A stretch of DNA of 40,042 bases from Candidatus Cryptobacteroides intestinigallinarum (lineage in GTDB: Bacteria > Bacteroidota > Bacteroidia > Bacteroidales > UBA932), in contig JADIMK010000078.1 of the NCBI GenBank assembly GCA_017694785.1, positions 1 to 40,042 on the forward strand, in the 5' to 3' direction. Below are positions 25,746 through 33,646 of the stretch, piece after piece. Both the position numbers and the translations under genes were made by a program. The notes beneath the pieces were generated by a model. It was not told the DNA's origin, made no database searches, and worked only from the letters and a program-made list of their open reading frames with translations. Each line of letters opens with the position of its first letter. The stretch's first letter is position 1.

Positions 25746-27188
25746 CTACAGGAGCGGAGCAAAGAGCTGCATCACTGACTGTCCTAGCTTTGAGTACCAT
25801 GGCCTGCGTAGCCAGCTGCGGAGGGTCACTTCCCTGCATTTCTCCATGTCACGGAAAAATATGGCCTTGTTCGCGAGAGCAATGTCCTTGCTGAATATGA
25901 AGGAATTGACTTCATAGTTGATCTCCAGGCTCCTGAAATCCATGTTGGCGGAGCCTATCACAGAGAGATAGTCGTCGGAGACTATTGTCTTTGAATGGAT
26001 GAATGTTCCGGTCCATTCATATATCTTTATCCCGGCTTCGAGACACTCCTTGTAATATGCCCTGTTTGCCGGCCCCATATAGAATGAGTCAGGTTTCATG
26101 GGCAGCATAAGCCGGACGTCTGTCCCTTTCAGGGCTGCGCTTTTCAATGCCATCAGAAGGGGCTCCGGCGGCACGAAATAAGGCGTCTGGATATAGAGGT
26201 AGTCTTTTGCATGTTCGACTGTCCACACAGTGCCCATCTGAAGGACCGGCCATCTGTCATCAGGTTCGTCGGGGACGATCTGGACGAGGATGTCGTTTCC
26301 TGGACGTTTTTTCTGCTCCGGAAAATAAGCCGATAGATCATTGCCGATTTTTCCGCCGGCATCGATGAATGTATTTATGAAACTGTACTGCAGGCTCTCC
26401 ACAGCATTTCCGGTGATCCTCATGTGGGTATCTCTCCACCTTATGAAGTAATCATCGCTTATATTCATACCGCCTGTATAGCCTATCTTCCCGTCTATCA
26501 CAACAATCTTCCTGTGGTTGCGATAGTTGAGCATTGCACTCAGTCTGAGGATAGAGAATTTCGGGTCTGTGAAAGATACTACATCAACCCCGGCTTTTTT
26601 CATTTCCTTGAAATATCGGGGACGGATATTGATGTTGGCGATATTCTCATATATGAAGCGGACCTCGACGCCTTCCCTTGCTTTCTGCATCAGGAGCTTC
26701 TTTATGATCTTGCTTCCCTTGTCCTTCTTGAACAGGAAATATTCCATGTGTATGTGGTGCCTGGCGTTGAGGATATCCTGGGTCAGAGCTTCGAATTTTC
26801 TCTTTCCGGATGTGATGATCTCGATGTCATTGTTGTCAGTCACATTTGTCCCGTTGCTTTTTGAAAGCAGGACAGAAAGCTCACGGTAACTTTCCTTTAT
26901 CTTCATCTGAGCGCTGTCTCCGAAGAGCAGCTCCTTGGTAGGCCCATCTGCATTGCTGTGGAAAAAACTGAGGAAATCCCTGCGTCTTTCGTTGAATAGC
27001 TTCGATCTCCTTATGTCGAAGCCTACCATTATGTAGAGTATGATTCCTGCGACAGGGAGGAACACTATGACCAGTATCCACGAAATCTTTTTTCCTGAGT
27101 CCCGTTCATCGGTTATCACGACAAGCAGTGTGCCGATGATTATCAGCAGGAAAAGGAATGAAAGGATATGGTTCAGTATCGGTGGCAT
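25746..27188 (-). CDS. cls: Cardiolipin synthase (phospholipase D family)
   Basis: Inner-membrane enzyme joining two phosphatidylglycerol molecules into cardiolipin, 480 residues. Two N-terminal membrane helices (about 4-22 and 34-55) separated by the DERDSGKKISW loop are typical of Cls. The two catalytic HKD motifs are HRKIVVID followed by GYTGGMN in the first half and HSKTIVSD followed by GSANMD in the second. The longer frame begins with TTG 27191, but the next codon is ATG 27188, which I use. It lies 11-14 bp after miaB and is probably cotranscribed with it; no functional link is evident. Confidence 0.93.
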   Translation of the reverse strand: MPPILNHILSFLFLLIIIGTLLVVITDERDSGKKISWILVIVFLPVAGIILYIMVGFDIRRSKLFNERRRDFLSFFHSNADGPTKELLFGDSAQMKIKESYRELSVLLSKSNGTNVTDNNDIEIITSGKRKFEALTQDILNARHHIHMEYFLFKKDKGSKIIKKLLMQKAREGVEVRFIYENIANINIRPRYFKEMKKAGVDVVSFTDPKFSILRLSAMLNYRNHRKIVVIDGKIGYTGGMNISDDYFIRWRDTHMRITGNAVESLQYSFINTFIDAGGKIGNDLSAYFPEQKKRPGNDILVQIVPDEPDDRWPVLQMGTVWTVEHAKDYLYIQTPYFVPPEPLLMALKSAALKGTDVRLMLPMKPDSFYMGPANRAYYKECLEAGIKIYEWTGTFIHSKTIVSDDYLSVIGSANMDFRSLEINYEVNSFIFSKDIALANKAIFFRDMEKCREVTLRSWLRRPWYSKLGQSVMQLFAPLL

Positions 27189-27202
27189 CAATACCCCCGC
27201 TG

Positions 27203-28537
27203 TTAATGTTTAATCCTGGATACAAGTGTGGCCGAAGAGCAGGAAATTACTTCCACTTCAACATATTCCCCGATCCTGTGGCCTTCGGCAGGGAAGACAC
27301 AGACCTTGTTGTTGCCGGCTCTACCGCAGAGTTCGTCGCTGTTTTTCTTTGATACTCCCTCTATGAGTACCTTCATGGTCTTGCCGATTTCCCTGCGGTT
27401 GCTTTCAAGGCTCAGCCTGTTCTGCAGGGCAATGATCTCGTTGAGTCTTCTGGTCTTGACTTCAGCCGGTACATCATCGGGATATTTCCTGGCGGCAAGG
27501 GTGCCGGGGCGTTCCGAGTACTGGAACATGAAGGCGGAATCGAAACCTACCTCTTCCATTAGAGAAAGCGTATCCTGATGATCCTGCTCTGTCTCTCCGC
27601 AGAATCCGGCTATTATGTCTGTAGATATGCCGCAGTCCGGTATTACGCTGCGTATCTTCGCGATGCGGGACAGGTACCATTCCCTGGTGTATTTGCGACG
27701 CATCTTTTCAAGCATGGCATTGCTGCCCGACTGCACAGGAAGATGGATGTGGTTGCAGATGTTGTCATACATCGCCATGGTATATATCACTTCATCGCTG
27801 ATGTCCTTCGGATGCGAAGTCGAGAACCTCACACGGAGTTCTGGACTTATCTTGGCCACATCTTCAAGCAGCTGTGCGAAATTCACATTGTTATCCGGAG
27901 TCTCAGGATCTTCCCAGAAGTATGAGTCTACATTCTGTCCCAGCAGACATACTTCCCTGTAGCCTTTGCTGAATACATCTTCAGCTTCCCTTACGATTGT
28001 CTTCGGGTCGCGGCTTCTCTCGGCTCCTCTGGTGTATGGCACGACACAGTATGAGCATACATTGTTGCATCCACGCATTATGGATATGTATGCCGATACA
28101 CCGTTCTTGTCCATCCTGAGCGGAATGATGTCTGAATAAGTCTCCTCATGGGAGAGAAGCACATTGATCTGAGGATGGTCCGGAGTGACGGCCTGCAGCA
28201 TCTCCGGAAGTTTCCTGTAAGAATCCGGGCCTGCCACAATATCCACTATATGCTTGTCAAGCAGACTTTCCTTAAGCCTTTCTGCCATGCAGCCGGTTAT
28301 GCCTATGATTACATTCCTGCTGTTCTTCTGGAGCCTGAACTGTTCAAGTCTTCCCCATATCCTCTGCTCTGCGTTGTCCCTTATGGAACAGGTGTTGACT
28401 AAGATGACATCTGCTTCCGATATGTCTTCTGTGCGGACATATCCGGCGTCTTTCAGCAGCGAAAGCATCACTTCGCTGTCATTGACGTTCATCTGGCATC
28501 CGTAGGTCTCGATGTATACTTTTTTTGCTGGGTCCAT
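27203..28537 (-). CDS. miaB: tRNA-2-methylthio-N6-isopentenyladenosine synthase
   Basis: Radical-SAM methylthiotransferase modifying i6A37 of tRNAs that read codons beginning with U; 444 residues. The N-terminal UPF0004 domain has the three [4Fe-4S] cysteines C14 (TYGCQMN), C50 (VNTCSIR) and C83 (GCMAERL). The radical-SAM cluster is C157-x3-C161-x2-C164. A TRAM domain (about 385-444) binds tRNA. The N-terminus KKVYIETYGCQMN and LLGQNVDSY are the MiaB rather than RimO or MtaB forms. It has a predicted promoter overlapping that of the divergent lipoprotein and leads into cls. Confidence 0.96.
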   Translation of the reverse strand: MDPAKKVYIETYGCQMNVNDSEVMLSLLKDAGYVRTEDISEADVILVNTCSIRDNAEQRIWGRLEQFRLQKNSRNVIIGITGCMAERLKESLLDKHIVDIVAGPDSYRKLPEMLQAVTPDHPQINVLLSHEETYSDIIPLRMDKNGVSAYISIMRGCNNVCSYCVVPYTRGAERSRDPKTIVREAEDVFSKGYREVCLLGQNVDSYFWEDPETPDNNVNFAQLLEDVAKISPELRVRFSTSHPKDISDEVIYTMAMYDNICNHIHLPVQSGSNAMLEKMRRKYTREWYLSRIAKIRSVIPDCGISTDIIAGFCGETEQDHQDTLSLMEEVGFDSAFMFQYSERPGTLAARKYPDDVPAEVKTRRLNEIIALQNRLSLESNRREIGKTMKVLIEGVSKKNSDELCGRAGNNKVCVFPAEGHRIGEYVEVEVISCSSATLVSRIKH

Positions 28538-28615
28538 GCTTGTAATATTGAAATGTATCCGGTGATAAAGTAGAGGAAAACTGTCGCTGTCGCTTCCGGA
28601 TCAGCCCCTCAGGCG

Positions 28616-28623
28616 CAAATATA
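28616..28623 (-). promoter_or_regulatory. Predicted miaB -7 box
   Basis: Minus-strand TATATTTG is an exact TAnnTTTG match about 79 bp upstream of the miaB ATG. No good -33 box is found at 19-21 bp. It lies next to the -33 region of the divergent lipoprotein promoter. Confidence 0.5.
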
Positions 28624-28626
28624 AGG

Positions 28627-28657
28627 TTTTTAATCTGATTTCTTTTATATATCTTTG
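28627..28657 (+). promoter_or_regulatory. Predicted promoter of the small lipoprotein
   Basis: TTTT (28627-28630), 19 bp, then TATCTTTG (28650-28657): exact -7 box with a one-mismatch -33. The start codon follows at 28677. Confidence 0.6.
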
Positions 28658-28676
28658 CAAAGATGTAAAAGCGGAT

Positions 28677-29198
28677 ATGAGAGTTTTTCGAAATACAGGA
28701 CTGGCGTTTGCCGTACTTCTGGCGGCACTTCTTATGATGCAGGGCTGTGCGAAACTGAAGCAGATCAGGATCGTCTCCTGTGGCGTGGAATCAGTGTCCC
28801 TGCATGGAATGAGAGGCGTTTCGGCTGTACTTTCTGTCGATGTTGACAATCCGGCTGCAACTGTAGAGATGTCAGACGTAGAAGGTACATTGTATGTCGG
28901 TAATGATGTCCTTGGCAGTTTTTCCGCCGGCTCGTTCAGCCTTGCTGGAAGAGGCGTTTCGGAAAACAGTGTGCCTGTTGATTTTACATTGGACAGGTCA
29001 GTGTCGTTCATGGAGATTGTAGCCTTGCTCCGGGACCTGGACCTGGACAGCGTCACGATGGACATTTCATTCAGAGCCAAAGTGAAAGGCGGAGTCTCCA
29101 AGAAGATGAGATTCGAAAGGATCCCGGCATCACGGCTTGTGTCTGGAAATGACATCATGGACAGTCTCGGAGGAATCAGGAATTTCTTTATTCTCTGA
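28677..29198 (+). CDS. Small lipoprotein, LEA-type-2-like beta domain
   Basis: A 173-residue secreted protein. The hydrophobic signal peptide ends in MQGC, a lipobox, so lipidation at Cys23 is predicted. The rest is a regular beta-rich domain: VSCGVESVSLHGMRGVSAVLSVDVDNPAATVEMSDVEGTLYVGN resembles the start of LEA-2/WHy-like domains (L-x-V-x-N-P-x4-E). A repeated alternation of polar and hydrophobic residues continues to the end. Function is unknown. A good promoter sits just upstream. A long frame on the opposite strand covers the same DNA, but this strand has the promoter, the signal peptide and the lipobox. Confidence 0.75.
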   Translation: MRVFRNTGLAFAVLLAALLMMQGCAKLKQIRIVSCGVESVSLHGMRGVSAVLSVDVDNPAATVEMSDVEGTLYVGNDVLGSFSAGSFSLAGRGVSENSVPVDFTLDRSVSFMEIVALLRDLDLDSVTMDISFRAKVKGGVSKKMRFERIPASRLVSGNDIMDSLGGIRNFFIL

Positions 29199-29246
29199 AA
29201 GCCGGGCCTGTACATTAATGATTACTTATAAAAGACAAATATTGGG

Positions 29247-29870
29247 ATGAAACGTAATTATTTTATATATCTCGTGGCTCTGCCGTTGCTTTTCCTGACG
29301 TGCGGGAAGACAGCTGCAATGGATGCGGATTCGACATTTGTTTCTGCTCCTGAGGGGTATGCATTCAAGGATTCGGTGGTCTATGTACCGGTCCCTGCCA
29401 TGGATACCCTTCTTGCCGGCAAGAACATATTTTCCTTATTGCCTTCGAAGGTAAAGGGTAATCTTGCCGATGTCTTTGTACATCAGTCGGCTTCGATACG
29501 TGGCGTTATGGATGCCCATTTCGTGTCGAATTCAGCCCGTCCTATATCGGGATACAGGGTCAGGATCTTCTTTGACAACAGACAGTCCGCAAGGGCTGAT
29601 TCACAGAAAGTGATGGATGAGTTCTCTGAAAAATACCATGGGATTCCCGTCTACAGAAGCTATGTCAATCCTTATTTCAAGGTGACTGCCGGAGACTTCA
29701 GATCCAAGTCTGAGGCAATGCAGCTTCTCCAGAAGATAAGGCAGGAATTCCCTTCGGCATTCATAGTCAAGGAGAAGTCGATCAATTATCCGGCTCTGGA
29801 CAAGTCCAATGCTGTCGTCGCCGATACCATCAGGGTGCTTTACAGGATTCCGGAAGAGATTACCCTATAG
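29247..29870 (+). CDS. Exported SPOR-domain protein
   Basis: A 207-residue exported protein. An N-terminal hydrophobic segment (about 5-18) ends in FLTC, a poor lipobox because Thr precedes Cys, so lipidation is uncertain. The C-terminal half (about 100-185) has a SPOR-type fold: GYRVRIFFDNRQSARADSQKVMDEFSEKYHGIPVYRSYVNPYFKVTAGDFRSKSEAMQLLQKIRQEFPSAFIV, with the characteristic Y-x-V-x-x-GdF-x-x-xxxA turn. SPOR domains bind glycan strands lacking stem peptides, mostly at division septa. That fits the dcw neighbourhood and suggests a septal or polar envelope role. It lies between the small lipoprotein and rpoN on the same strand. Confidence 0.82.
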   Translation: MKRNYFIYLVALPLLFLTCGKTAAMDADSTFVSAPEGYAFKDSVVYVPVPAMDTLLAGKNIFSLLPSKVKGNLADVFVHQSASIRGVMDAHFVSNSARPISGYRVRIFFDNRQSARADSQKVMDEFSEKYHGIPVYRSYVNPYFKVTAGDFRSKSEAMQLLQKIRQEFPSAFIVKEKSINYPALDKSNAVVADTIRVLYRIPEEITL

Positions 29871-29880
29871 TTTCCGGAAA
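29871..29880. other. 10-bp perfect palindrome before rpoN
   Basis: TTTCCGGAAA directly follows the stop codon of the SPOR gene and lies 26 bp before the rpoN start. It has no loop, so it is not a terminator; it could be a protein-binding site or chance. Confidence 0.3.
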
Positions 29881-29906
29881 TGCAATGATCTCCTAAAAGA
29901 ATAGCC

Positions 29907-31319
29907 ATGCTGAAACAAGGACTTGAACTCAAGCAGACGCAGAAACTTTCCCCACTGCAGATCCAGACCATAAAGCTGATAGAGCTGCCTACGCAGGAAC
30001 TTGAGCAGCGTATCAGAAAGGAACTGGAGGAGAATCCTGTCCTGGACGAGAACGTGTCTTCAGAGACAGAAGATCCGGATGAGGCTCCGCGTGAGGTTTC
30101 GCTGTCTGACTACAAGGAAGATGATTCTATTCCCAGCTATAGACTGAGGGTCAACAACTACGGCAAAGATGAGAGGCCTCAGTACAATACGTTTTCCGTA
30201 AAGGAAAGCTTTACACAGAGTCTGATGGAGCAGCTCGGATTCCGTAATCTCAGTGAACATCAGTATTCTGTGGCAGCCTTCATTGTCGGCAGTCTGGATG
30301 CCGACGGCTATCTCCGGAGGGATATATCAAGCCTTGTGGATGACCTTGCATTCAGGGCAGGCATCGAGACCGATGAAAAAGAGGTCCTTGACATGCTCCA
30401 TATCATCCAGGAGTTTGATCCGCCGGGAGTCGGGGCCCGGGATCTTAGGGAATGTCTTCTCCTGCAGATCAGGAATATAAAGAAGACTCCTGATGTGGAA
30501 AATGCAGAAACCATCCTCCGTGATTATTTCACTGAGTTCACCAACCGCCATTTCCAGAAGATCATGAACAAGATGGGGATTGACGAACAGCAGATGAAAG
30601 CTGCAATGTCAAAGATCCTCAAGCTCAATCCTTCCCCAGGAGGACAGATTGATGACTCATACAATGACCAGGCTCAGCAGATTGTCCCTGATTTTGTGCT
30701 GACCTATGAGAACGGGGAGCCGAAGCTCACCATGCCGAGGTTTTCAATACCGGAGCTGAGGGTCAACCGCAAGTATGCCAATATCCTCATGGAAGCTGCC
30801 AATTCTTCGGAGAGGGAGAAGAAGGAAGCTGCTACATTCGTCAAGAAGAAGCTTGACTCGGCAAAGTGGTTCGTAGAAGCCATAAAGCAGAGGCACAATA
30901 CCCTGGAAAGCACGATGAAGGCTATCCTCGACTATCAGAAGGAATATTTCAAGGATGGAGATGAATCCCATCTGAAGCCTATGGTACTCAAAGACATAGC
31001 GGAAAAGACGGGCTTTGATATCTCGACGATATCACGTGTTGTCAACAGCAAGTATATCGAGACTCCGTTCGGTATATATTCACTCAAGTATTTCTTTTCT
31101 GAAGGTCTTGAGAATAAGGACGGTGAGGAAGTGTCCACAAGAGAGATCAAGAAGGCTCTCCAGGAATGTGTCGACAATGAGGACAAGCGCAAGCCTCTGA
31201 CCGATGATCAGCTTGTTTCAGAAATGAGCAAGAAAGGGTATAAGGTGGCAAGGAGGACTATCGCTAAGTATCGTGACCAGCTGAATATACCTAAAGCCCG
31301 TCTCCGCAAGAATCTCTGA
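29907..31319 (+). CDS. rpoN: RNA polymerase sigma-54 factor
   Basis: Alternative sigma factor that needs an AAA+ activator to open promoters; 470 residues, normal length. Region I is Gln/Leu-rich (LKQTQKLSPLQIQTIKLIELPTQELEQRI, about 8-36), region II is acidic (about 45-75), and the core-binding domain has DADGYL and the FDPPGVGARDLRECL block (residues about 130-195). The helix-turn-helix DISTISRVVNSKY is followed by the RpoN box ARRTIAKYRDQLNIP near the end. No enhancer-binding activator gene lies in the window. The stop codon sits inside a terminator hairpin. Confidence 0.96.
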   Translation: MLKQGLELKQTQKLSPLQIQTIKLIELPTQELEQRIRKELEENPVLDENVSSETEDPDEAPREVSLSDYKEDDSIPSYRLRVNNYGKDERPQYNTFSVKESFTQSLMEQLGFRNLSEHQYSVAAFIVGSLDADGYLRRDISSLVDDLAFRAGIETDEKEVLDMLHIIQEFDPPGVGARDLRECLLLQIRNIKKTPDVENAETILRDYFTEFTNRHFQKIMNKMGIDEQQMKAAMSKILKLNPSPGGQIDDSYNDQAQQIVPDFVLTYENGEPKLTMPRFSIPELRVNRKYANILMEAANSSEREKKEAATFVKKKLDSAKWFVEAIKQRHNTLESTMKAILDYQKEYFKDGDESHLKPMVLKDIAEKTGFDISTISRVVNSKYIETPFGIYSLKYFFSEGLENKDGEEVSTREIKKALQECVDNEDKRKPLTDDQLVSEMSKKGYKVARRTIAKYRDQLNIPKARLRKNL

Positions 31320-31326
31320 GACGGGC
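31296..31326. terminator. rpoN terminator
   Basis: Perfect 9-bp stem GCCCGTCTC (31296-31304) / GAGACGGGC (31318-31326) with a 13-nt loop. It begins within the last rpoN codons and the stop codon 31317-31319 straddles the base of the second arm. It is moderately T-rich afterwards. It can also serve the convergent upp gene. Confidence 0.6.
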
Positions 31327-31351
31327 AGGCGTCTTCCCGTTTACGCAGTCA

Positions 31352-32005
31352 TCAGATCTTGTCTCCGTATGCAAGGTCTCCGGCATCTCCGAGCCCCGGG
31401 ACGATATATGAATGTGTGGTGAGCTCTTCATCTATTGCTGCAACCCACAATGTAACCTTATCTGACGGCAGATGTCTCTTGATGTAGTCCACGGCAAATA
31501 CACTTGATACCGGGCACACCAGATGGGTGTGCAGCGGCTCGCCGTCTTCAAGGAGCCTGTTGTAGGTGATTTCAAGAGAGGACCCGGTAGCAAGCATCGT
31601 ATCTGCCAGTATCAGAGTCTTGCCTGTTAGATCAGGCGAACTTGCGTATTCGATGTTGATATGGAAGTCATCTCCTCTGTCGTATTTCCTGTAGGCGGCG
31701 ACAAATGCATTCTGTGCATTGTCAAAGACATTGAGGATGCCCTGGTGGAGAGGAAGTCCGGCCCTGAGGATCGTAGCTATGACAAGCTGGTTGTCGTATG
31801 TCGGTATATCTGCAATCCCGAGCGGAGTACAGACTTGCTTTGTAGAATAGTCCAGGACTTTGCTGATTTCATAGGCAAAGATTTCTCCTACGCGTTCAAG
31901 ATTCCTGCGGAATCTCATACGGTCTTTCTGGATATCCTTGTCTCTGAGCTGGGACATGAAATTGTTCAGGACGCTGTTGCTTTCGCCGAGATTGATGACT
32001 TTCAT
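31352..32005 (-). CDS. upp: Uracil phosphoribosyltransferase
   Basis: Pyrimidine-salvage enzyme converting uracil and PRPP to UMP; 217 residues. The PRPP loop is LILADTMLATGSS, preceded by ATILRAGLPLHQG, which contacts the substrate. The C-terminal uracil-binding block is AAIDEELTTHSYIVPGLGDAGDLAYGDK. The N-terminus MKVINLGESNSVLNNFMSQLRDK is the form expected in this phylum. It stands alone, convergent with rpoN, behind a perfect consensus promoter. Confidence 0.95.
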   Translation of the reverse strand: MKVINLGESNSVLNNFMSQLRDKDIQKDRMRFRRNLERVGEIFAYEISKVLDYSTKQVCTPLGIADIPTYDNQLVIATILRAGLPLHQGILNVFDNAQNAFVAAYRKYDRGDDFHINIEYASSPDLTGKTLILADTMLATGSSLEITYNRLLEDGEPLHTHLVCPVSSVFAVDYIKRHLPSDKVTLWVAAIDEELTTHSYIVPGLGDAGDLAYGDKI

Positions 32006-32030
32006 ATTGATAATAAATGTTTATTGCAGA

Positions 32031-32061
32031 CAAAGATAGTCCGAATTTGACTTGCTGCAAA
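32031..32061 (-). promoter_or_regulatory. Predicted upp promoter
   Basis: On the minus strand TTTG (plus 32058-32061), 19 bp, then TATCTTTG (32031-32038): a perfect -33/-7 pair about 26 bp upstream of the upp ATG. Confidence 0.82.
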
Positions 32062-32231
32062 AAATTTATTCCGTTCCGGTGCAAGATTCCGTCTCATGCC
32101 GATTTAATATATCGGATGGCGGATCTGTCCTAGGCAAAATCGTGCATTCCGGATCATAAAGACCATCAACGGTACACGGACATAAAAGATACGCCGATAA
32201 GCGAACTTTAAAGATAAAACACATCAAAGAC

Positions 32232-33026
32232 ATGAAACAGAAAATGAAGACAATCAGATTCTCAGCCATTGCAATGGCAATTCCTGTAATGCTGGTATTC
32301 CAGTCATGCCTTAAAGACAAATGGACCGGCTACGACGACAGCACTTACCGGGCCAATGCCATAGTGACAGTAAAACCGCTTGAAGACGGCGGATTCTATA
32401 TGCAGCTGGATGAACAGACAACCGTCTACCCGGCCAATATGGACAGTTCTCCTTACAAGGAAAAGACAAGGGTCTTTGCAAATCTCACCAAGGTTCCTAT
32501 GCCGGCTGATGCCTCCGGGGAAGCTGCTGATTATGATATAGCTGCGGATGTGAACTGGTTCCGGGATATGCTCAACAAGGATATGGTGCAGGTACCGGAG
32601 ACGGTAACTGATCTGGATGCCGAGTACGGGAAAGACCCGGTGGACATAATGGCAAGCTGGATGACCTCCGTCGAAGACGGATATTTCACCATCCATTTCG
32701 AGACATATTCACGTGGAGCAGGGATAACCCATGAAATCAATCTGATCCAGCCTGATCCGGACAAGCCTTATGAACTGGAATTCCGCCATAATGCTGAAGG
32801 AGACACTTATGGCACGAGAGTCTGGAGCATAGCGGCATTTGATCTGACTGCCTTCCAGTTCAAGGAAGGGGAGGAGGTGACATTCACTCTGAAATGGAAT
32901 TCATACAGTGGGGTCAGGACCCATCAGTTCAGATATGTCCCGGGCGCAGCATTCTCAGACGGAGCTTCAGACCAGGAGATGCCTGACGGGGCATCGGATG
33001 CTGCCGGAATGCTTAGACTCAAGTAA
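32232..33026 (+). CDS. NigD-like lipoprotein
   Basis: A 264-residue Bacteroidota lipoprotein. The signal peptide ends in the lipobox VFQSC with Cys26. The mature part has two beta-rich regions resembling the NigD family. The first is an OB-like strand set (about 40-90: NAIVTVKPLEDGGFYMQLDEQTTVYPANM ... TRVFANLTKV). The second follows a YGKDPVDIMASWMTSVEDGYFTIHFETYSRGAGITHEINLI core (about 135-180). NigD homologues accompany many operons of this phylum without an established biochemical role. It lies 47 bp upstream of the ECF sigma factor on the same strand, so it may be part of that regulatory unit. No clear promoter was found in the 226 bp upstream. Confidence 0.8.
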   Translation: MKQKMKTIRFSAIAMAIPVMLVFQSCLKDKWTGYDDSTYRANAIVTVKPLEDGGFYMQLDEQTTVYPANMDSSPYKEKTRVFANLTKVPMPADASGEAADYDIAADVNWFRDMLNKDMVQVPETVTDLDAEYGKDPVDIMASWMTSVEDGYFTIHFETYSRGAGITHEINLIQPDPDKPYELEFRHNAEGDTYGTRVWSIAAFDLTAFQFKEGEEVTFTLKWNSYSGVRTHQFRYVPGAAFSDGASDQEMPDGASDAAGMLRLK

Positions 33027-33073
33027 TTCCGGTTTTTCTCTGCTGGCAAGATAATTGTTTGCAGGCGCGCAGG

Positions 33074-33646
33074 ATGACTGATGACAGAGATTTCGATATC
33101 CTTCACCTCGTCCGTCGGGGAGACAGTTCTTCAATGGAAGAACTGTACCTGCGGCATATCGGTTATCTTACGTCCGCCTGTTCAAGGTATGTCACTGATG
33201 CGGATGCTTTGCATGATGTCCTCCAGACAAGCTTTGAAAAGATATTCTCGTCAATAGGCCGGTTCTCATACAGGGGACCGGGCTCCCTCAGGGCATGGAT
33301 GACAAGGATTGCAGTAAATGAAGCCTTGAAATATCTCAGGGGCAGGGCAAAGGAAGACATGGCCATGACCGGTGATATCCCTGATATCGCTGAAGAAGAG
33401 ACTCCGGATACCCATGACCTTCCGATGTCTGTGCTTCAGGAGTTCATAAGAGCTCTTCCGGACGGATACAGGACAGTATTCAATCTTTTCGTGTTTGAGG
33501 AGATGAGCCATAAGGAGATAGCATCCATACTCGGGATTTCGGAAAGCACATCGGCTTCCCAGTTCCATAGGGCAAGGAATATGCTTGCCCGGAAGATCAG
33601 GGAATACAGGTCACTGCATGAAAATGACGGAAAATCAGAAAAATAA
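33074..33646 (+). CDS. ECF-type RNA polymerase sigma factor
   Basis: A 190-residue sigma-70 family factor with only regions 2 and 4. Region 2 (about 18-90) contains SMEELYLRHIGYLTSACSRYVTDADALHDVLQTSFEKIF and the -10-binding MTRIAVNEALKYLRGR. Region 4 (about 125-180) contains ALPDGYRTVFNLFVFEEMSHKEIASILGISESTSASQFHRARNMLARKI. The longer frame begins with TTG 33059; ATG 33074 is the better start. The next gene starts immediately after this stop codon (TAA then ATG), the usual arrangement for an ECF factor and its membrane-bound regulator. The target promoters are not identifiable here. Confidence 0.9.
   Translation: MTDDRDFDILHLVRRGDSSSMEELYLRHIGYLTSACSRYVTDADALHDVLQTSFEKIFSSIGRFSYRGPGSLRAWMTRIAVNEALKYLRGRAKEDMAMTGDIPDIAEEETPDTHDLPMSVLQEFIRALPDGYRTVFNLFVFEEMSHKEIASILGISESTSASQFHRARNMLARKIREYRSLHENDGKSEK

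Noticed and set aside
28601..29215. Minus-strand frame of 204 codons
   Set aside because: It covers the lipoprotein gene on the other strand, which has a promoter, signal peptide and lipobox; the antisense frame has none of these.
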